In this document: positions 1-9,065 of the stretch, piece by piece
Position numbering within the stretch: the stretch's first letter is position 1
Layout: each line of letters begins with the position of its first letter
Assembly (NCBI RefSeq): GCF_002705925.1
Contig: NZ_NKRE01000001.1
Span: 137,780-201,779, forward strand
Direction of reading: 5' to 3'
Length of the DNA stretch: 64,000 bases
Source: Mycobacterium ostraviense
GTDB taxonomy: Bacteria; Actinomycetota; Actinomycetes; Mycobacteriales; Mycobacteriaceae
The notes under the pieces: model-generated
Database searches by the model: none
What the model was told of the DNA's origin: nothing
The model's input: only the letters and a program-made list of their open reading frames with translations
Program-made: the position numbers and the translations under genes

Positions 1-915
1 GGTGAGCTCGGCGGCCAGCCGCCGTTGGGCCAGCCGCTGCTGCGGGCGCTCGGCGGTCGCCTGCTCCAGTTCGGCCAGCTCGTCGGCCGACAGGAAGGTG
101 AACCACCGCAGATAGCGGATCACGTCCGCGTCGGCGGTGTTCACGAAGTACTGATACCAGGCGTATGGGGTGGTCAGTTGCGGGTCCAGCCACAAGCTGC
201 CGCCGCCGGTGGATTTGCCGAACTTGGTGCCGTCGGCGGCGGTCACCAGCGGGACGGTGAGCGCATGCACTGTGGCACCGAGCTTTTGGCGCACCAGCCG
301 CACTCCGGCGATGATGTTGCCCCACTGATCCGAACCCCCGATCTGCAGGCTACAGCCGTGACGCCGGCGCAATTCGACGTAGTCGTTGGCCTGCAGCAGC
401 AGGTAGCTGAACTCGGTGTAGGAGATGCCCTCACCTTCCAGACGGCGCCGGATCGTGTCGCGATCCAGCATCACGTTGACCGAGAAGTGCTTGCCGACAT
501 CGCGCAGGAACTCGATGGTCGACATCGCGGCCGTCCAGTCGATGTTGTTCTCGACGATGGCGCCCGTCGGCGAGTCCCCAGAATCCGAGAAATCGACGAA
601 GCGTTCCAGCTGCCCGCGGATCCGGTCGGTCCATTCGGCGACGGTGTCGGCGTCGTTGAGCGTGCGCTCCCCGATGTCGCGCGGATCCCCGATCATGCCG
701 GTGGCCCCGCCGGCCAGCACGATGGGCCGATGGCCGGCCCGCTGGAAGCGGCGCAACGCCAGCAGCGGCACCAGATGTCCGGCATGCAGGCTCGCCGCGG
801 TGGGGTCGAAGCCGGCGTATACCGTCACCGGGCCGCGCCGCAATTCGGCGGCCAACGCGTCAAGGTCGGTGGACTGCGCGATCAGCCCACGCCAAGCCAA
901 CTCGTCAAGGATCAT
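1..915 (-). CDS. tyrS: Tyrosyl-tRNA synthetase, N-terminal 305 residues (truncated by window edge)
   Basis: Charges tRNA-Tyr in the cytoplasm. The frame is open from ATG at 915-913 to the window edge, so roughly the last quarter of a protein of about 420 residues is missing. The class I HIGH-type motif is seen as HAGH at residues 44-47, in the usual context ([15 protein letters not shown]). Further on come the tyrosine-binding [10 protein letters not shown] segment, the GGSDQWGN motif and a KFGKS (KMSKS-type) loop. It lies 18 bases downstream of mpg on the same strand, the Rv1688-Rv1689 arrangement, so the two are probably co-transcribed. Being open to the edge, it is easy to miss; the plus-strand frames over it are shadows. 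Confidence 0.96.
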   Translation of the reverse strand, partial: MILDELAWRGLIAQSTDLDALAAELRRGPVTVYAGFDPTAASLHAGHLVPLLALRRFQRAGHRPIVLAGGATGMIGDPRDIGERTLNDADTVAEWTDRIRGQLERFVDFSDSGDSPTGAIVENNIDWTAAMSTIEFLRDVGKHFSVNVMLDRDTIRRRLEGEGISYTEFSYLLLQANDYVELRRRHGCSLQIGGSDQWGNIIAGVRLVRQKLGATVHALTVPLVTAADGTKFGKSTGGGSLWLDPQLTTPYAWYQYFVNTADADVIRYLRWFTFLSADELAELEQATAERPQQRLAQRRLAAELT

Positions 916-933
916 GGTCGAAAGTCTTCCAAA

Positions 934-1545
934 CTAGTCGCTGGCGCCCGGGACCGGCGCTCGGGGGCTGCGCCGATAAGCCGACACCTCCGGTCGCCCC
1001 GCAAGCCACAATCGCCACGGCCGGTCGGCGGCCTGGCTGACGCCCACCCGCGGTCCGGACAGCGCCGTGGGCGGATCGGCCAGCTCCAGCGTTACCGGAC
1101 TGGCCGGGTCGAATAGGTCAATCCCGTTGTCCGCCATGGTGATTCCCAATGCCTCGCAGAGATTTCCCGGGCCACGCGCCAGTGCGGCGGTACGAACCAG
1201 TTCGCCGCGACGGGACCGGGCGACATCGATGCCGTCCTCGACGGCGCAGGCCCGCAGCAAGACGGCGGCAGCCGTGCCGTCGGGGCCGCAGGAGACGTTA
1301 GCGCAGACATGGATTCCGTGGCTGCGGTAGGTGTAGAGGTGGCCGGGCGGCCCGAACATCACCGCGTTGCGACCGCTGAGCCCGCGGTAGGAATGCGCCG
1401 CGGCGTCCGGCCAGGGACCGCCGGGCACCCCGCCGTAGGCCTCGACTTCGACGACAATGCCGCTCACCCCCCGTCCGGCGAGCGTGGCGCCCAGTAAGCG
1501 GTGCGCGGCAGCGACCGGGTCCCCCAGTAGTCGCTCAGCGCTCAC
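934..1545 (-). CDS. mpg: 3-methyladenine DNA glycosylase (AAG/MPG family)
   Basis: Excises alkylated purines at the start of base excision repair. The protein shows the AAG-family features: VVEVEAYGG near the N-terminus, [28 protein letters not shown], and [15 protein letters not shown] near the C-terminus. I chose GTG at 1545-1543 (product [15 protein letters not shown], 203 residues) because family members start there. The frame stays open upstream to ATG at 1602, but that would add 19 unconserved residues and abut the divergent ABC gene. No strong ribosome site precedes 1545, so the start is uncertain. tyrS follows after 18 bases. Confidence 0.93.
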   Translation of the reverse strand: MSAERLLGDPVAAAHRLLGATLAGRGVSGIVVEVEAYGGVPGGPWPDAAAHSYRGLSGRNAVMFGPPGHLYTYRSHGIHVCANVSCGPDGTAAAVLLRACAVEDGIDVARSRRGELVRTAALARGPGNLCEALGITMADNGIDLFDPASPVTLELADPPTALSGPRVGVSQAADRPWRLWLAGRPEVSAYRRSPRAPVPGASD

Positions 1546-1567
1546 CGGAGAGATTGTGCCGCGCCCC

Positions 1568-1596
1568 TTGACAAGCGCCGGCGACAGGTCGATATT
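1568..1596 (+). promoter_or_regulatory. Predicted sigma-A-type promoter for a leaderless ABC operon mRNA
   Basis: TTGACA at 1568-1573 is followed after 17 bases by GATATT at 1591-1596. Six bases later, at 1603, is the ATG of the ABC ATPase, so transcription would start at or next to the start codon. Leaderless mRNAs are common in mycobacteria. No Shine-Dalgarno sequence precedes this ATG, which fits. Position and spacing are seen; promoter activity is inferred. Confidence 0.55.
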
Positions 1597-1626
1597 CATC
1601 ATATGATGAGTTCATCGAGCGATGAA
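1596..1626. promoter_or_regulatory. Double inverted repeat, candidate TetR operator
   Basis: A perfect 14-base palindrome, tcatcatatgatga (1596-1609), is followed after one base by a second inverted repeat with 7-base arms, ttcatcg-ag-cgatgaa (1611-1626). Both share the half-site TTCATC/GATGAA. They cover the predicted transcription start and the first codons of the ABC ATPase gene. The operon ends in a TetR-family gene, so autorepression from this site is the natural hypothesis. It could also influence the divergent mpg. Confidence 0.55.
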
Positions 1627-2370
1627 TTACTTCGGGACGGCGCCGAACCGGCGGTCGTCATCGAAAGCTTGACCGTTATCCGTGGCAAAAACCGCGCCGT
1701 GCAAGATGTTTCACTGAGAGTCGGGTGCGGAACCATCACCGGCCTGCTGGGTCCGTCCGGTTCGGGCAAGACCACGCTGATGCGCTGCATCGTCGGCTCC
1801 CAGATCCTCACCTCCGGTTCGGTGCGCGTGCTGGGGCTGCCCGCCGGGTCGTCCCAGTTACGTCATCGTGTCGGATACATGCCTCAGGACCCGACCGTCT
1901 ACAACGACCTGCGGGTGATCGACAACGTCCGCTACTTCGCCGAACTCTGCGGCGTCGACGGTCAAGCCGCCGACGAGGTGATCGAGGCGGTGGACCTGAG
2001 CAGCCACCGGACTGCACGCTGTGCCAACCTCTCCGGCGGCCAGCGGGCTCGCGTTTCGCTGGCCTGTGCCCTGGTCGGCCGGCCGGATCTGCTGGTGCTC
2101 GATGAGCCGACCATCGGCCTGGACCCGGTGCTGCGGGTCGAACTGTGGGAGCAGTTCACCGCACTCGCGCGGCGTGGCACCACGCTGGTGGTGTCCAGCC
2201 ACGTGATGGACGAGGCCGACCGCTGCGGCGATCTGCTGCTGATGCGCGAGGGGCGGCTGCTGGCCCACACCACGCCGGACAATCTACGGAAGGAAACGGG
2301 ATGCACATCACTGGAGGACGCGTTTCTGTCCATCATCCGACGCACCACCATCGCGCTCGCAGCCGGCTGA
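1603..2370 (+). CDS. ABC transporter ATP-binding protein (drug-export type)
   Basis: ATPase subunit of a two-component exporter, matching H37Rv Rv1687c. The 255-residue protein has Walker [10 protein letters not shown] near residue 50, the signature [15 protein letters not shown] near 145, Walker [14 protein letters not shown], and the switch histidine in [11 protein letters not shown]. It most resembles the DrrA/NodI class of ATPases that pair with ABC-2 permeases. The ATG at 1603 is supported by the promoter spacing. Its 3' end overlaps the permease start by 70 bases. The substrate is not evident. Confidence 0.92.
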   Translation: MMSSSSDELLRDGAEPAVVIESLTVIRGKNRAVQDVSLRVGCGTITGLLGPSGSGKTTLMRCIVGSQILTSGSVRVLGLPAGSSQLRHRVGYMPQDPTVYNDLRVIDNVRYFAELCGVDGQAADEVIEAVDLSSHRTARCANLSGGQRARVSLACALVGRPDLLVLDEPTIGLDPVLRVELWEQFTALARRGTTLVVSSHVMDEADRCGDLLLMREGRLLAHTTPDNLRKETGCTSLEDAFLSIIRRTTIALAAG

Positions 2371-3122
2371 GCCTGCAGAACTATACGGCCACCACCGCAC
2401 GGATTCTGCGCCAGCTGACTGCCGACCACCGCAGCATCGCGATGATCCTGCTGGTGCCCGTGCTGGTCCTCACGCTGATGTATTTCATGTTCGACCAGGT
2501 TCCGCCCCGCCCCGGTGCTCCCTCCGGGTTCGACACGGCGTGCATGGTGCTGCTGGGCCTTTTCCCGCTTTTCGTGATGTTCGTCATCACGGCGATCACC
2601 ATGCAGCGCGAACGAGCTTCGGGAACGCTGGAGCGCATTTTGACCACTCCGCTGCGCAGAATTGATCTGCTCGCCGGCTACGGGACCGCGTTTTCGATCG
2701 CCGCGGTGGCCCAGGCCACGGTGGCCTGCATTGTGGCGTTCTGGTTCCTCGGTTTCGACACCGCGGGTAGTCCCGCGTGGGTTTTCGTGATCGCGATCGT
2801 GAACGCCATCTTGGGTGTCGGCCTGGGCCTGCTGTGTAGTGCGTTCGCCCGCACCGAGTTTCAGGCGGTGCAGTTCATCCCGCTGGTGATGGTCCCGCAG
2901 CTGCTGCTGGCCGGCATCATCGTCCCGCGGGCGCTGATGCCGACCTGGCTGCAGTGGCTCAGCAACGCGATGCCGGCCAGTTACGCCCTGGAGGCCCTGC
3001 AACAGGTGGGGGCACATTCCGAGCTGACCTACACCGCGGTGCGCGACATTGTGGTCGTGCTGGCTTTCGCGGTCGCGTCGCTGGGTCTGGCCGCGGCGAC
3101 ACTGCGGCGCCGGACGCCATAG
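2301..3122 (+). CDS. ABC-2 type permease
   Basis: Membrane partner of the preceding ATPase, matching H37Rv Rv1686c. About six hydrophobic segments are visible, including MILLVPVLVLTLMYFMF, TACMVLLGLFPLFVMFVI and IPLVMVPQLLLAGIIVP. The stretch RERASGTLERILTTPLRR is typical of ABC-2 permeases. I chose ATG 2301 because GGAAGG lies at 2288-2293, 7 bases upstream, and no later start is as good; this gives 273 residues. The extra 5' open frame from 2145 is out-of-frame overlap with the ATPase. It ends TAGTG, sharing a base with the TetR start. Confidence 0.88.
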   Translation: MHITGGRVSVHHPTHHHRARSRLSLQNYTATTARILRQLTADHRSIAMILLVPVLVLTLMYFMFDQVPPRPGAPSGFDTACMVLLGLFPLFVMFVITAITMQRERASGTLERILTTPLRRIDLLAGYGTAFSIAAVAQATVACIVAFWFLGFDTAGSPAWVFVIAIVNAILGVGLGLLCSAFARTEFQAVQFIPLVMVPQLLLAGIIVPRALMPTWLQWLSNAMPASYALEALQQVGAHSELTYTAVRDIVVVLAFAVASLGLAAATLRRRTP

Positions 3123-3733
3123 TGGCGGCGCGTCGACGCCCCGGCCGGCCGGCCGGAAACTCCGACACCCGCGAACGCATCCTGACCTGTGCGCGAGAAC
3201 TGTTTGCGCACAACGGTATTGACCGAACATCAATACGAGCGGTGGCCGCTGCAGCCGGGGTGGACGCCGCCTTGGTTCATCACTACTTCGGAACCAAACA
3301 ACAGCTTTTCGCCGCCGCCATTCACATACCGGTGGATCCGATGGACATCATCGCGCCGATGCGGGAAACGCCCGTCGAAGACCTCGGTGTGAAACTGCCG
3401 ACCGCGCTGCTTGCGCTGTGGGATTCCGAACTGGGCCCACGGTTGATCGCGACGGTGCGATCGCTGTTATCGGGCACCGACGTCACTTTCGTGCGGTCCT
3501 TCTTCGAGGACGTGGTCACCAAGGAGTTGGGTGCACGCGTCGACGATCCCCCCGGGACCGGGCGGATCCGCGCCCAGTTCGTCGCCTCCCAGGTGATCGG
3601 TGTGGCGATGGCGCGCTACATCGTCAAGGTGGAGCCGTTCGCGTCGCTGCCGGCCGAGCAGATCGTGCGGACGATCGCGCCGAATCTGCAGCGCTACCTC
3701 ACCGGGGATCTGCCGGATGACCTGGCGCCGTGA
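3122..3733 (+). CDS. TetR-family transcriptional regulator
   Basis: Probable local repressor of the exporter operon (H37Rv Rv1685c). The 203-residue protein begins with a basic stretch (RRRPGRPAG), then a TetR helix-turn-helix: REILTCARELFAHNGIDRT followed by SIRAVAAAAGVDAALVHHYF. The rest is a helical ligand/dimer domain. GTG at 3122 overlaps the permease stop by one base, implying translational coupling. The 3' end overlaps the convergent Trm112-like gene by 35 bases. The obvious operator candidate is the inverted-repeat pair at 1596-1626. Confidence 0.9.
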   Translation: MAARRRPGRPAGNSDTRERILTCARELFAHNGIDRTSIRAVAAAAGVDAALVHHYFGTKQQLFAAAIHIPVDPMDIIAPMRETPVEDLGVKLPTALLALWDSELGPRLIATVRSLLSGTDVTFVRSFFEDVVTKELGARVDDPPGTGRIRAQFVASQVIGVAMARYIVKVEPFASLPAEQIVRTIAPNLQRYLTGDLPDDLAP

Positions 3734-3923
3734 AGCGGGCGTGCTCGTCGTCGCCGACGTCGCGGGCCTGGTCGACCAGCAGGACCGGGATGCCGTCCTC
3801 GATGCGGTAGGCGCGCCGCAGCCGCGGGTTGTAGAGCAACGGGCCGTCCGGGCTGGAGGCGAGCAGCAGCGGACCCTGGTCAGCCGGGCACACCAGGATG
3901 CTCAGCAGCTTGTCGTCAATCAT
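3699..3923 (-). CDS. Trm112/YcaR-like small protein
   Basis: A 74-residue protein of the Trm112-like (UPF0434) family, matching H37Rv Rv1684. It shows the LLSILVCPADQGPLLL core and the IEDGIPVLLVDQAR end that define the family. Eukaryotic Trm112 activates methyltransferases; bacterial versions are mostly uncharacterised. Only one of the usual metal-binding cysteines (ILVC) is visible, so zinc binding is doubtful. Its start overlaps the end of the upstream fusion gene by 8 bases, so the pair is coupled. Confidence 0.88.
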   Translation of the reverse strand: MIDDKLLSILVCPADQGPLLLASSPDGPLLYNPRLRRAYRIEDGIPVLLVDQARDVGDDEHARFTAPGHPADPR

Positions 3924-6897
3924 CGGCGGATTTCTCGCCGCCCAACTCGGTGCGCGCCGCCGGGGTCAGCTTGCGAAACTCGCGGGAGGCAGGGTCGAAA
4001 TACCATGCCTGGCGGCCGGGCTTGGGAATTCCGGCGGCCCGCAGCGCGCTGACGGTGGGCCGGTAGGTGGCGCTGAGCGACAGCTTCGGCACCACGTGGA
4101 CGATGTCGGGTCCCAGTCCGACCGGCATGCCCGCGACGGCATCGGTCAGGTCGGCCGCGGTGATGGTCGCTCCCGGCCGCAATGTCACCGCGGCGACCGC
4201 TAGCTGATGGCCGTTGGCCGAAACGTCGTAGGTGACCGCGAGGTCGACGCCGTTGATGCAGCCCAGCGCATCGGTGACCGGCTCGGCATACACCATGCCC
4301 CGCGCGGTGCGCACCACCGAACCGCGCCGGCCCGCCAGCCAGTAGTCCCCGTCCGCGTCGCGGTAGAACAGGTATTCGGTGGAGATCCAGGTGTCGGCGG
4401 GGGCGAAGACGCCCCGCTTGATCGACGCGGTCGGGTCGATGGGTCCGCTGGCGTGCGCCAGCAGCACTCCGACCTGGTTGACCTCGGCAACCTGGACGAA
4501 CCCGCGGTCGTTTTCCAGGATCAGGTCGTGTTCGGCGTCGTAGGCGCCGAGCTCGACCCGTCCGGCACCGGGCAACGGGCGGCCCTTGCTGCCGATCTTG
4601 GCGCCGGACACGTTGGCCAGCACCGCCTGTCCGTCGGTGGTGGCGAAGAACTCGACGACATGTGCCGGCGCGAACGTGTCGACGACCCGCGCCCACAATC
4701 CGGTCGGCATCCCCGAGCCGATGAACAGCCGGACGGGGTGGTTGCCATGCAGGGCAAAAGCCGGATCGTCGACCACGTCGCGCAGCATGGCCCAGGTGTA
4801 GGACACGACGGTGACGCCGTAGCGGCGTATCTCGGCGACGAACCGGTCGGCACACAGTCCGCGCGACAGTGCGATGCGAGTGCCGCCCACGACCGCACCG
4901 CCCAAGCTGACCAGCAGCGCGGATTCGTGGTGCAGCGGCGTCAGGCAGTAGACGGTGTCCCGGCGGTCCAGGGCGGCCGTCGATGCGGTGCCGAAGGCCG
5001 ACACCGCCCAGCGGTAGTTGGTGATCTGCTTGGCGACCAGCTCGCCGCCGACCGCGCTGAACGCAATGAACGCCAAATCCCTTGCCAGGCCTGGGTTTTG
5101 CCGGTACCAGGCGGGCAACTGGACGGCGTCGGGGTCGATCTTCTCCATGTCGATCACGTCAGCGTCTTGGGGTAGATGCAGATCTCGTGACTCGCCGCCG
5201 CCCAGCACCAGCACCTGTCCGGGCAATTGGCGTGCCGCGCCGAGGTTGGTGGGATCGGTGATGATCTCGGTCGCTCCCCCGAGCCGCAGCTGTGCGGCCA
5301 GGTCGACGTCTTGGCGCATCAGCACCACTATCGCCCCCAACCGGGACAGCGCCACGATTGCGACCAGCGCGCTGGGCCGGGTCTCCATCAGTACGCCCAC
5401 CCGGTCACCCTGGCGCACCCCGACGTCGATCAGGCCACGGACCACGTTGTTGATGCGGCGATTCACGGCCTCGTAGGTGTGCACGCGATCGTCGAACAGC
5501 AGGAATTCGCCTTGCGGGGCGTCGTGGGCCTGTTCGTCGATGATCCGGCCCAGCGAAATCCGGGTGTGGTCGTTGAGTTGCCCCAGCCGGGCCAGGCGCG
5601 GCAGCGTGCGGACGGTTTCGACGGCCAGGGTGCGCATGGACTTGTTGGCGGCTACCACCGCCTCGGCCGCACCACGGGCCATGGCCAGGGCCGCCTCGGA
5701 CACCTCTCCGATCCCGTGCGCGACCCGGGAGCTGAATGCGACTCCGCTGTCGGTGTGTTCGGCCGGCTGCTCGACCATCAAGCTGATGTTGGCCGGCTTG
5801 TCACCGTCGCTGGAGATCCAGCGCACCCAGTCGGCGACGGTGGGCCAGCTCTGGTGCGCCGCCCTGGATCCGACGACGAGACCGAAATGGCCGGTGCGGA
5901 TGAGGCATTCGTAGACGTCGGTGTTGGGTGCGGCACGACGGATGCCGCGCACCGAAGCCGGCTGGCCGATGTCGTCGACCTCGCCGACGAACGCCAGTAT
6001 CGGGCAGGTGATGTCGGTGAGCGTCACCATTTGGCCGCTGATGGCGAAACCACCGGTCATCATTCGGTTGTGGGCGATGAACTGCTTGAGCAGTTCTGAG
6101 ATCGCGGGACCGGACCAGGCGATCCAGCCTTCGGATTCGAGGAATCGGCGCTGTTGTTCCCGCGGCAGCAGGGCCTCGCGGTCATGAAGCTGGCGCAGGA
6201 AGTCGATGCGGGCCTTGGCCGTCTTGAGCGGATCCATCATCTGGAAACCGGTGCGTGCCATCCAGCTCGGGATGGCCAGCCGGTTGAAGACGTGATCTGC
6301 CATGAAGCTGGCGGCGGCCGCACCGAAGTTGGCCGGAATACCCATCGGCAAGGCGGCCAGGGTGTCCACCGGCGAGCCGAACGCCACGATGCTGGCGATG
6401 TTCTTGGAACGCCGGTACGCCGCGGCCTGATAACAGAACATGCCGCCCTGCGAATAGCCGACGATGTGCACGTCCTGGCCGGTGGTGTCATGCACCGTGT
6501 CGATGGCCTGACTGAGTGCGACGATGTGGTCGGCCAGGTTGCGGCGCATGCCGCCCTCGACCTTGTCGGGCGAGCCGAAGTCGATGACCCACGGATCCAG
6601 GCCACGGGCGTGCAGGATACCCACCGCGCCGTCCTCGCGGGTGACGTCCCACATGTCGGCCGACATCATCATCGGGTGCACCATCAACACCGGCGGGCCT
6701 ACCGGCGCGTGTCCCGGCCGGGTGTCCGGCGGGAAGTACCGTCGCAGCTTGTACATCGGCACGCTCTCGACGATCTGGGACGGCGACGGCACGCTACCGG
6801 TTTCCAGGCCGCCCAGCCGCAGGACTTCCAGCCCGTTTTGGGCGGTGGCCACCAGACGCTCGACCGGGCGTGTGACCATCGACAAATTGAGATCCAC
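3916..6897 (-). CDS. Bifunctional PhaC-like alpha/beta hydrolase fused to acyl-CoA synthetase-like domain
   Basis: A 993-residue fusion matching H37Rv Rv1683. Residues 1-370 form a PhaC-like alpha/beta hydrolase: the oxyanion region is VLMVHPMMMSADMWD and the nucleophile box GYSQGG has Ser149, where polyester synthases usually have Cys. Residues 430-993 have acyl-CoA synthetase architecture: RRINNVVRGLIDVGVRQGDRVGV, TVYCLTPLHHESALL, and a C-terminal GRRGSVVRTARG region with LSATYRPTVSALR. The ATP-binding signature is degenerate (SAVGGELVAK instead of SGTTGxPK), so adenylation is doubtful. A role in storage-lipid or acyl-ester turnover is an inference. It is coupled to the Trm112-like gene. 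Confidence 0.9.
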   Translation of the reverse strand: MDLNLSMVTRPVERLVATAQNGLEVLRLGGLETGSVPSPSQIVESVPMYKLRRYFPPDTRPGHAPVGPPVLMVHPMMMSADMWDVTREDGAVGILHARGLDPWVIDFGSPDKVEGGMRRNLADHIVALSQAIDTVHDTTGQDVHIVGYSQGGMFCYQAAAYRRSKNIASIVAFGSPVDTLAALPMGIPANFGAAAASFMADHVFNRLAIPSWMARTGFQMMDPLKTAKARIDFLRQLHDREALLPREQQRRFLESEGWIAWSGPAISELLKQFIAHNRMMTGGFAISGQMVTLTDITCPILAFVGEVDDIGQPASVRGIRRAAPNTDVYECLIRTGHFGLVVGSRAAHQSWPTVADWVRWISSDGDKPANISLMVEQPAEHTDSGVAFSSRVAHGIGEVSEAALAMARGAAEAVVAANKSMRTLAVETVRTLPRLARLGQLNDHTRISLGRIIDEQAHDAPQGEFLLFDDRVHTYEAVNRRINNVVRGLIDVGVRQGDRVGVLMETRPSALVAIVALSRLGAIVVLMRQDVDLAAQLRLGGATEIITDPTNLGAARQLPGQVLVLGGGESRDLHLPQDADVIDMEKIDPDAVQLPAWYRQNPGLARDLAFIAFSAVGGELVAKQITNYRWAVSAFGTASTAALDRRDTVYCLTPLHHESALLVSLGGAVVGGTRIALSRGLCADRFVAEIRRYGVTVVSYTWAMLRDVVDDPAFALHGNHPVRLFIGSGMPTGLWARVVDTFAPAHVVEFFATTDGQAVLANVSGAKIGSKGRPLPGAGRVELGAYDAEHDLILENDRGFVQVAEVNQVGVLLAHASGPIDPTASIKRGVFAPADTWISTEYLFYRDADGDYWLAGRRGSVVRTARGMVYAEPVTDALGCINGVDLAVTYDVSANGHQLAVAAVTLRPGATITAADLTDAVAGMPVGLGPDIVHVVPKLSLSATYRPTVSALRAAGIPKPGRQAWYFDPASREFRKLTPAARTELGGEKSADD

Positions 6898-7075
6898 AAC
6901 TGCTCCTGGGTGCTCCTGAGTTGGCCTTGACCAGCGTGGACATCATTCCACATCGGAGCGGGGCACAGGTCGCGCCGTCGCGTACGGCGCCGCCGGCGGT
7001 GGTGGGGGATGCTCGGGGTGTTCCAGCCCGGATGACGCTACCCGGGCCGCAGCCGGCCCCTATCCCGGGCGGCGA

Positions 7076-7387
7076 TCAGCGAAAGAACTTGCTCAGCACG
7101 CTGGCCGCCCCTTCGTCGGTGTCGAGATAAGCACCGGCGGCCTTATGAAGACTGTCCGCTAGCTGTCCGTCGACTTGTTGCACGCACGCGCCTGTGGCAC
7201 TGCGGATGGTCTCGAACCCTGCCAGGGTCTGATTGAACAGCGAGCAGAACGAACCGTGGGTGGTCGAGACCGTCTGACTGATTCCGCTAACCATGTCGAC
7301 CGCGGATTTCACATCGGCCGACACGTTGCCTTGAATCCGCTCCAGCACGCTCAGGAACTCTGGCACGACATACAGAAAATGACCCAT
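7076..7387 (-). CDS. EspC-like ESX-1 secretion-associated protein
   Basis: A 103-residue protein, exactly the length of EspC (Rv3615c). It shares the central THGxxCxxFNxTL motif including Cys48, and carries the YxxxD secretion signal at residues 87-91 (YLDTD). EspC is secreted with EspA by ESX-1 and has been proposed to form a filament. The start is supported by AGAGGAG five bases upstream of ATG. It lies 44 bases downstream of the EspA-like gene in the order espA-espC, but no espD follows. No H37Rv counterpart is known to me at this position. Confidence 0.87.
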   Translation of the reverse strand: MGHFLYVVPEFLSVLERIQGNVSADVKSAVDMVSGISQTVSTTHGSFCSLFNQTLAGFETIRSATGACVQQVDGQLADSLHKAAGAYLDTDEGAASVLSKFFR

Positions 7388-7431
7388 GACTACTCCTCTC
7401 TGGTGGACGGTTTGGCTATCACCTTGGCTCG

Positions 7432-8562
7432 CTACGGTTGTGCCACCCGGGCATTGACGAATATCGGCACTTTCCCGGGCTTCTCGGCGCTCGCTGTCGA
7501 GCCGTCGACGGGAGCCCGCTCGGCATCCGATCCGCCCGAGGCCCCGCCGCTTCCGCCGTCACCCTGCGGTCGGCGCGTCGGAGCATGCGGCACGGATCCC
7601 GGCACGCCCGGGGCACCCGACGAGGATTGCGCGCCGGCCGTCGGCACCGGGCTACCGGCCTGGCCAATGCTGCCCGCAGGACCCACTTCCATTGGGAATG
7701 ACCGCATCTGAGTCATCGCTCCGCCGAGCTGGCCCATCGCCGGTAAGCCGGCACCGCCGAGCGCGCGCACCGGATCGGACACCTGAGCCAGGTTCGACAC
7801 GTGGGTGAGGTCGGGCATGGCGGCCGCGCCCCCGGTTGAGGCCGACTTTCCCGACATCCCAGCGATGCCCGACAACGACGACAAGCTGGACAACATGGTT
7901 CCCAAGCCCATGTCGGAAAATATGCTGGCGATCTCCGACCACGCCGCGTACAGGGCGGACTCCAATTTCGAGATGAATTGCCGTATATCGAACTCGATGT
8001 CCGACACGACGGCGATCACTTCCTCCTCGATCAGGGCTTCCAGCAGCTCGACCAATTTCCACAGCGCGGCAATCAATTTGGCGGTGTCTTCGGCCGTCTT
8101 GTACGCCAAATATGCGAGCGCACCGGCAACCATGCTCATCATCAGCGAAGTGATCGGAAGCTGAAACCCATCCGAGAGCCATTGTCCAACAAGGGGTATG
8201 TAGGAAATGACGATGGCGACCGGGCGTGCGATCTCGAGAACACGTCTTGCGAATGCCAGGACATCACGGGTCTTCTTTACCGCGTCCGCTTGATCCGTTA
8301 CCAGCGTCCCGGTGATGTAATCCAGGTCCGCCAAGATTTCTTCCCGGATCTTTTGCAGCTGATTCTTGGCGGAGTAGGCCTCCGCGGCGGCGCCCATCCA
8401 GCGGTCGCCCGGAGCGGCCGACGCCTGATCCTGAGCGCTCCGGGTGAACCATGACGAACTGGTGTTGAAGACCTCTCCGGAAACGGGCAATCCGATTCCA
8501 AGCAACGCCTCGAATCCGTCGATGGTGTCGATCGCCGAATCGATGATCCACGCTCTGTCCAT
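7432..8562 (-). CDS. EspA-like ESX-1 secreted protein
   Basis: A 376-residue homologue of EspA (392 residues). The N-terminus MDRAWIIDSAIDTIDG parallels the start of EspA, with a WxG motif at Trp55-Gly57. A hydrophobic helical middle follows (VAIVISYIPLVGQWLSDG, MMSMVAGALAYLAYKTA). The C-terminal third is low complexity, rich in Gly/Ser/Pro, and includes SDAERAPVDG, close to EspA's DAERAPVEA. EspA is co-secreted with EspC and needed for ESX-1 substrate export; the role of this paralogue is unknown. GAGAGG lies upstream of the ATG. It is the first gene of a two-gene unit. Confidence 0.9.
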   Translation of the reverse strand: MDRAWIIDSAIDTIDGFEALLGIGLPVSGEVFNTSSSWFTRSAQDQASAAPGDRWMGAAAEAYSAKNQLQKIREEILADLDYITGTLVTDQADAVKKTRDVLAFARRVLEIARPVAIVISYIPLVGQWLSDGFQLPITSLMMSMVAGALAYLAYKTAEDTAKLIAALWKLVELLEALIEEEVIAVVSDIEFDIRQFISKLESALYAAWSEIASIFSDMGLGTMLSSLSSLSGIAGMSGKSASTGGAAAMPDLTHVSNLAQVSDPVRALGGAGLPAMGQLGGAMTQMRSFPMEVGPAGSIGQAGSPVPTAGAQSSSGAPGVPGSVPHAPTRRPQGDGGSGGASGGSDAERAPVDGSTASAEKPGKVPIFVNARVAQP

Positions 8563-8957
8563 TGTGATATGTCCTCTCGCAGGCTAATTCGTTAGAAGAG
8601 TTGTCTTCGGGCGCACGTCAGGCGCTACCCGGTTATGCATGATCACCGGCTGATTGCCGGGGGTTGATATGGCAGACGCCTTTGTCGCGCCGCTTGGAAA
8701 TCACTCCGCCAGAAGCGTGCTGGGCGCCATTCATAACGCAGCGCAAGCCAAGTGAAAAGGTAAAGCCGGTCAGTGTCTTCGTCTAGCTGCCATGGACTGC
8801 TCCTCGGGTAAGGAACCAACAACGACGAACTGCCGCAACATGTCGCACCAGACAACAGCGCTTTCGGCGGCGGACGTCAGCGTACAAACTCTTTCCAGCC
8901 GGATGGCCAGGGTTCACTCGCGGTCGACCTTACGATTGCCACGAAAACGTTGCTACG

Positions 8958-8970
8958 TACAACAGTTGTA
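8958..8970. repeat. Inverted repeat TACAAC-a-GTTGTA
   Basis: Perfect 6-base arms around one base, about 390 bases upstream of the EspA-like start and 210 bases past the coiled-coil gene. The half-site GTTGTA recurs in a perfect 12-base palindrome at 44335-44346. It could be an operator; that is only an inference. Confidence 0.4.
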
Positions 8971-9032
8971 TTACGCAAGTCACAGTAGGGCGCGACGGGC
9001 CGTAAGCGCAAGAGCCAATTGAGATTTGCCTG

Positions 9033-9049
9033 TGATCACTTCGTGATCA
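9033..9049. repeat. Inverted repeat TGATCAC-ttc-GTGATCA
   Basis: Perfect 7-base arms with a 3-base centre, in the spacer between the coiled-coil gene and the EspA-like gene. It looks like a regulator-binding dyad. The regulator is unknown. Confidence 0.45.
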
Positions 9050-9065
9050 GTTGCGTGCGAAGGCC

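Noticed and set aside
25..1116. Plus-strand ORF of 363 codons at the left edge
   Set aside because: Shadow of tyrS and mpg, whose minus-strand frames show full class I synthetase and glycosylase motifs.
8643..8855. Minus-strand ORF of 70 codons upstream of the EspA-like gene
   Set aside because: No ribosome site, no recognisable family, composition not distinct from the other frames.
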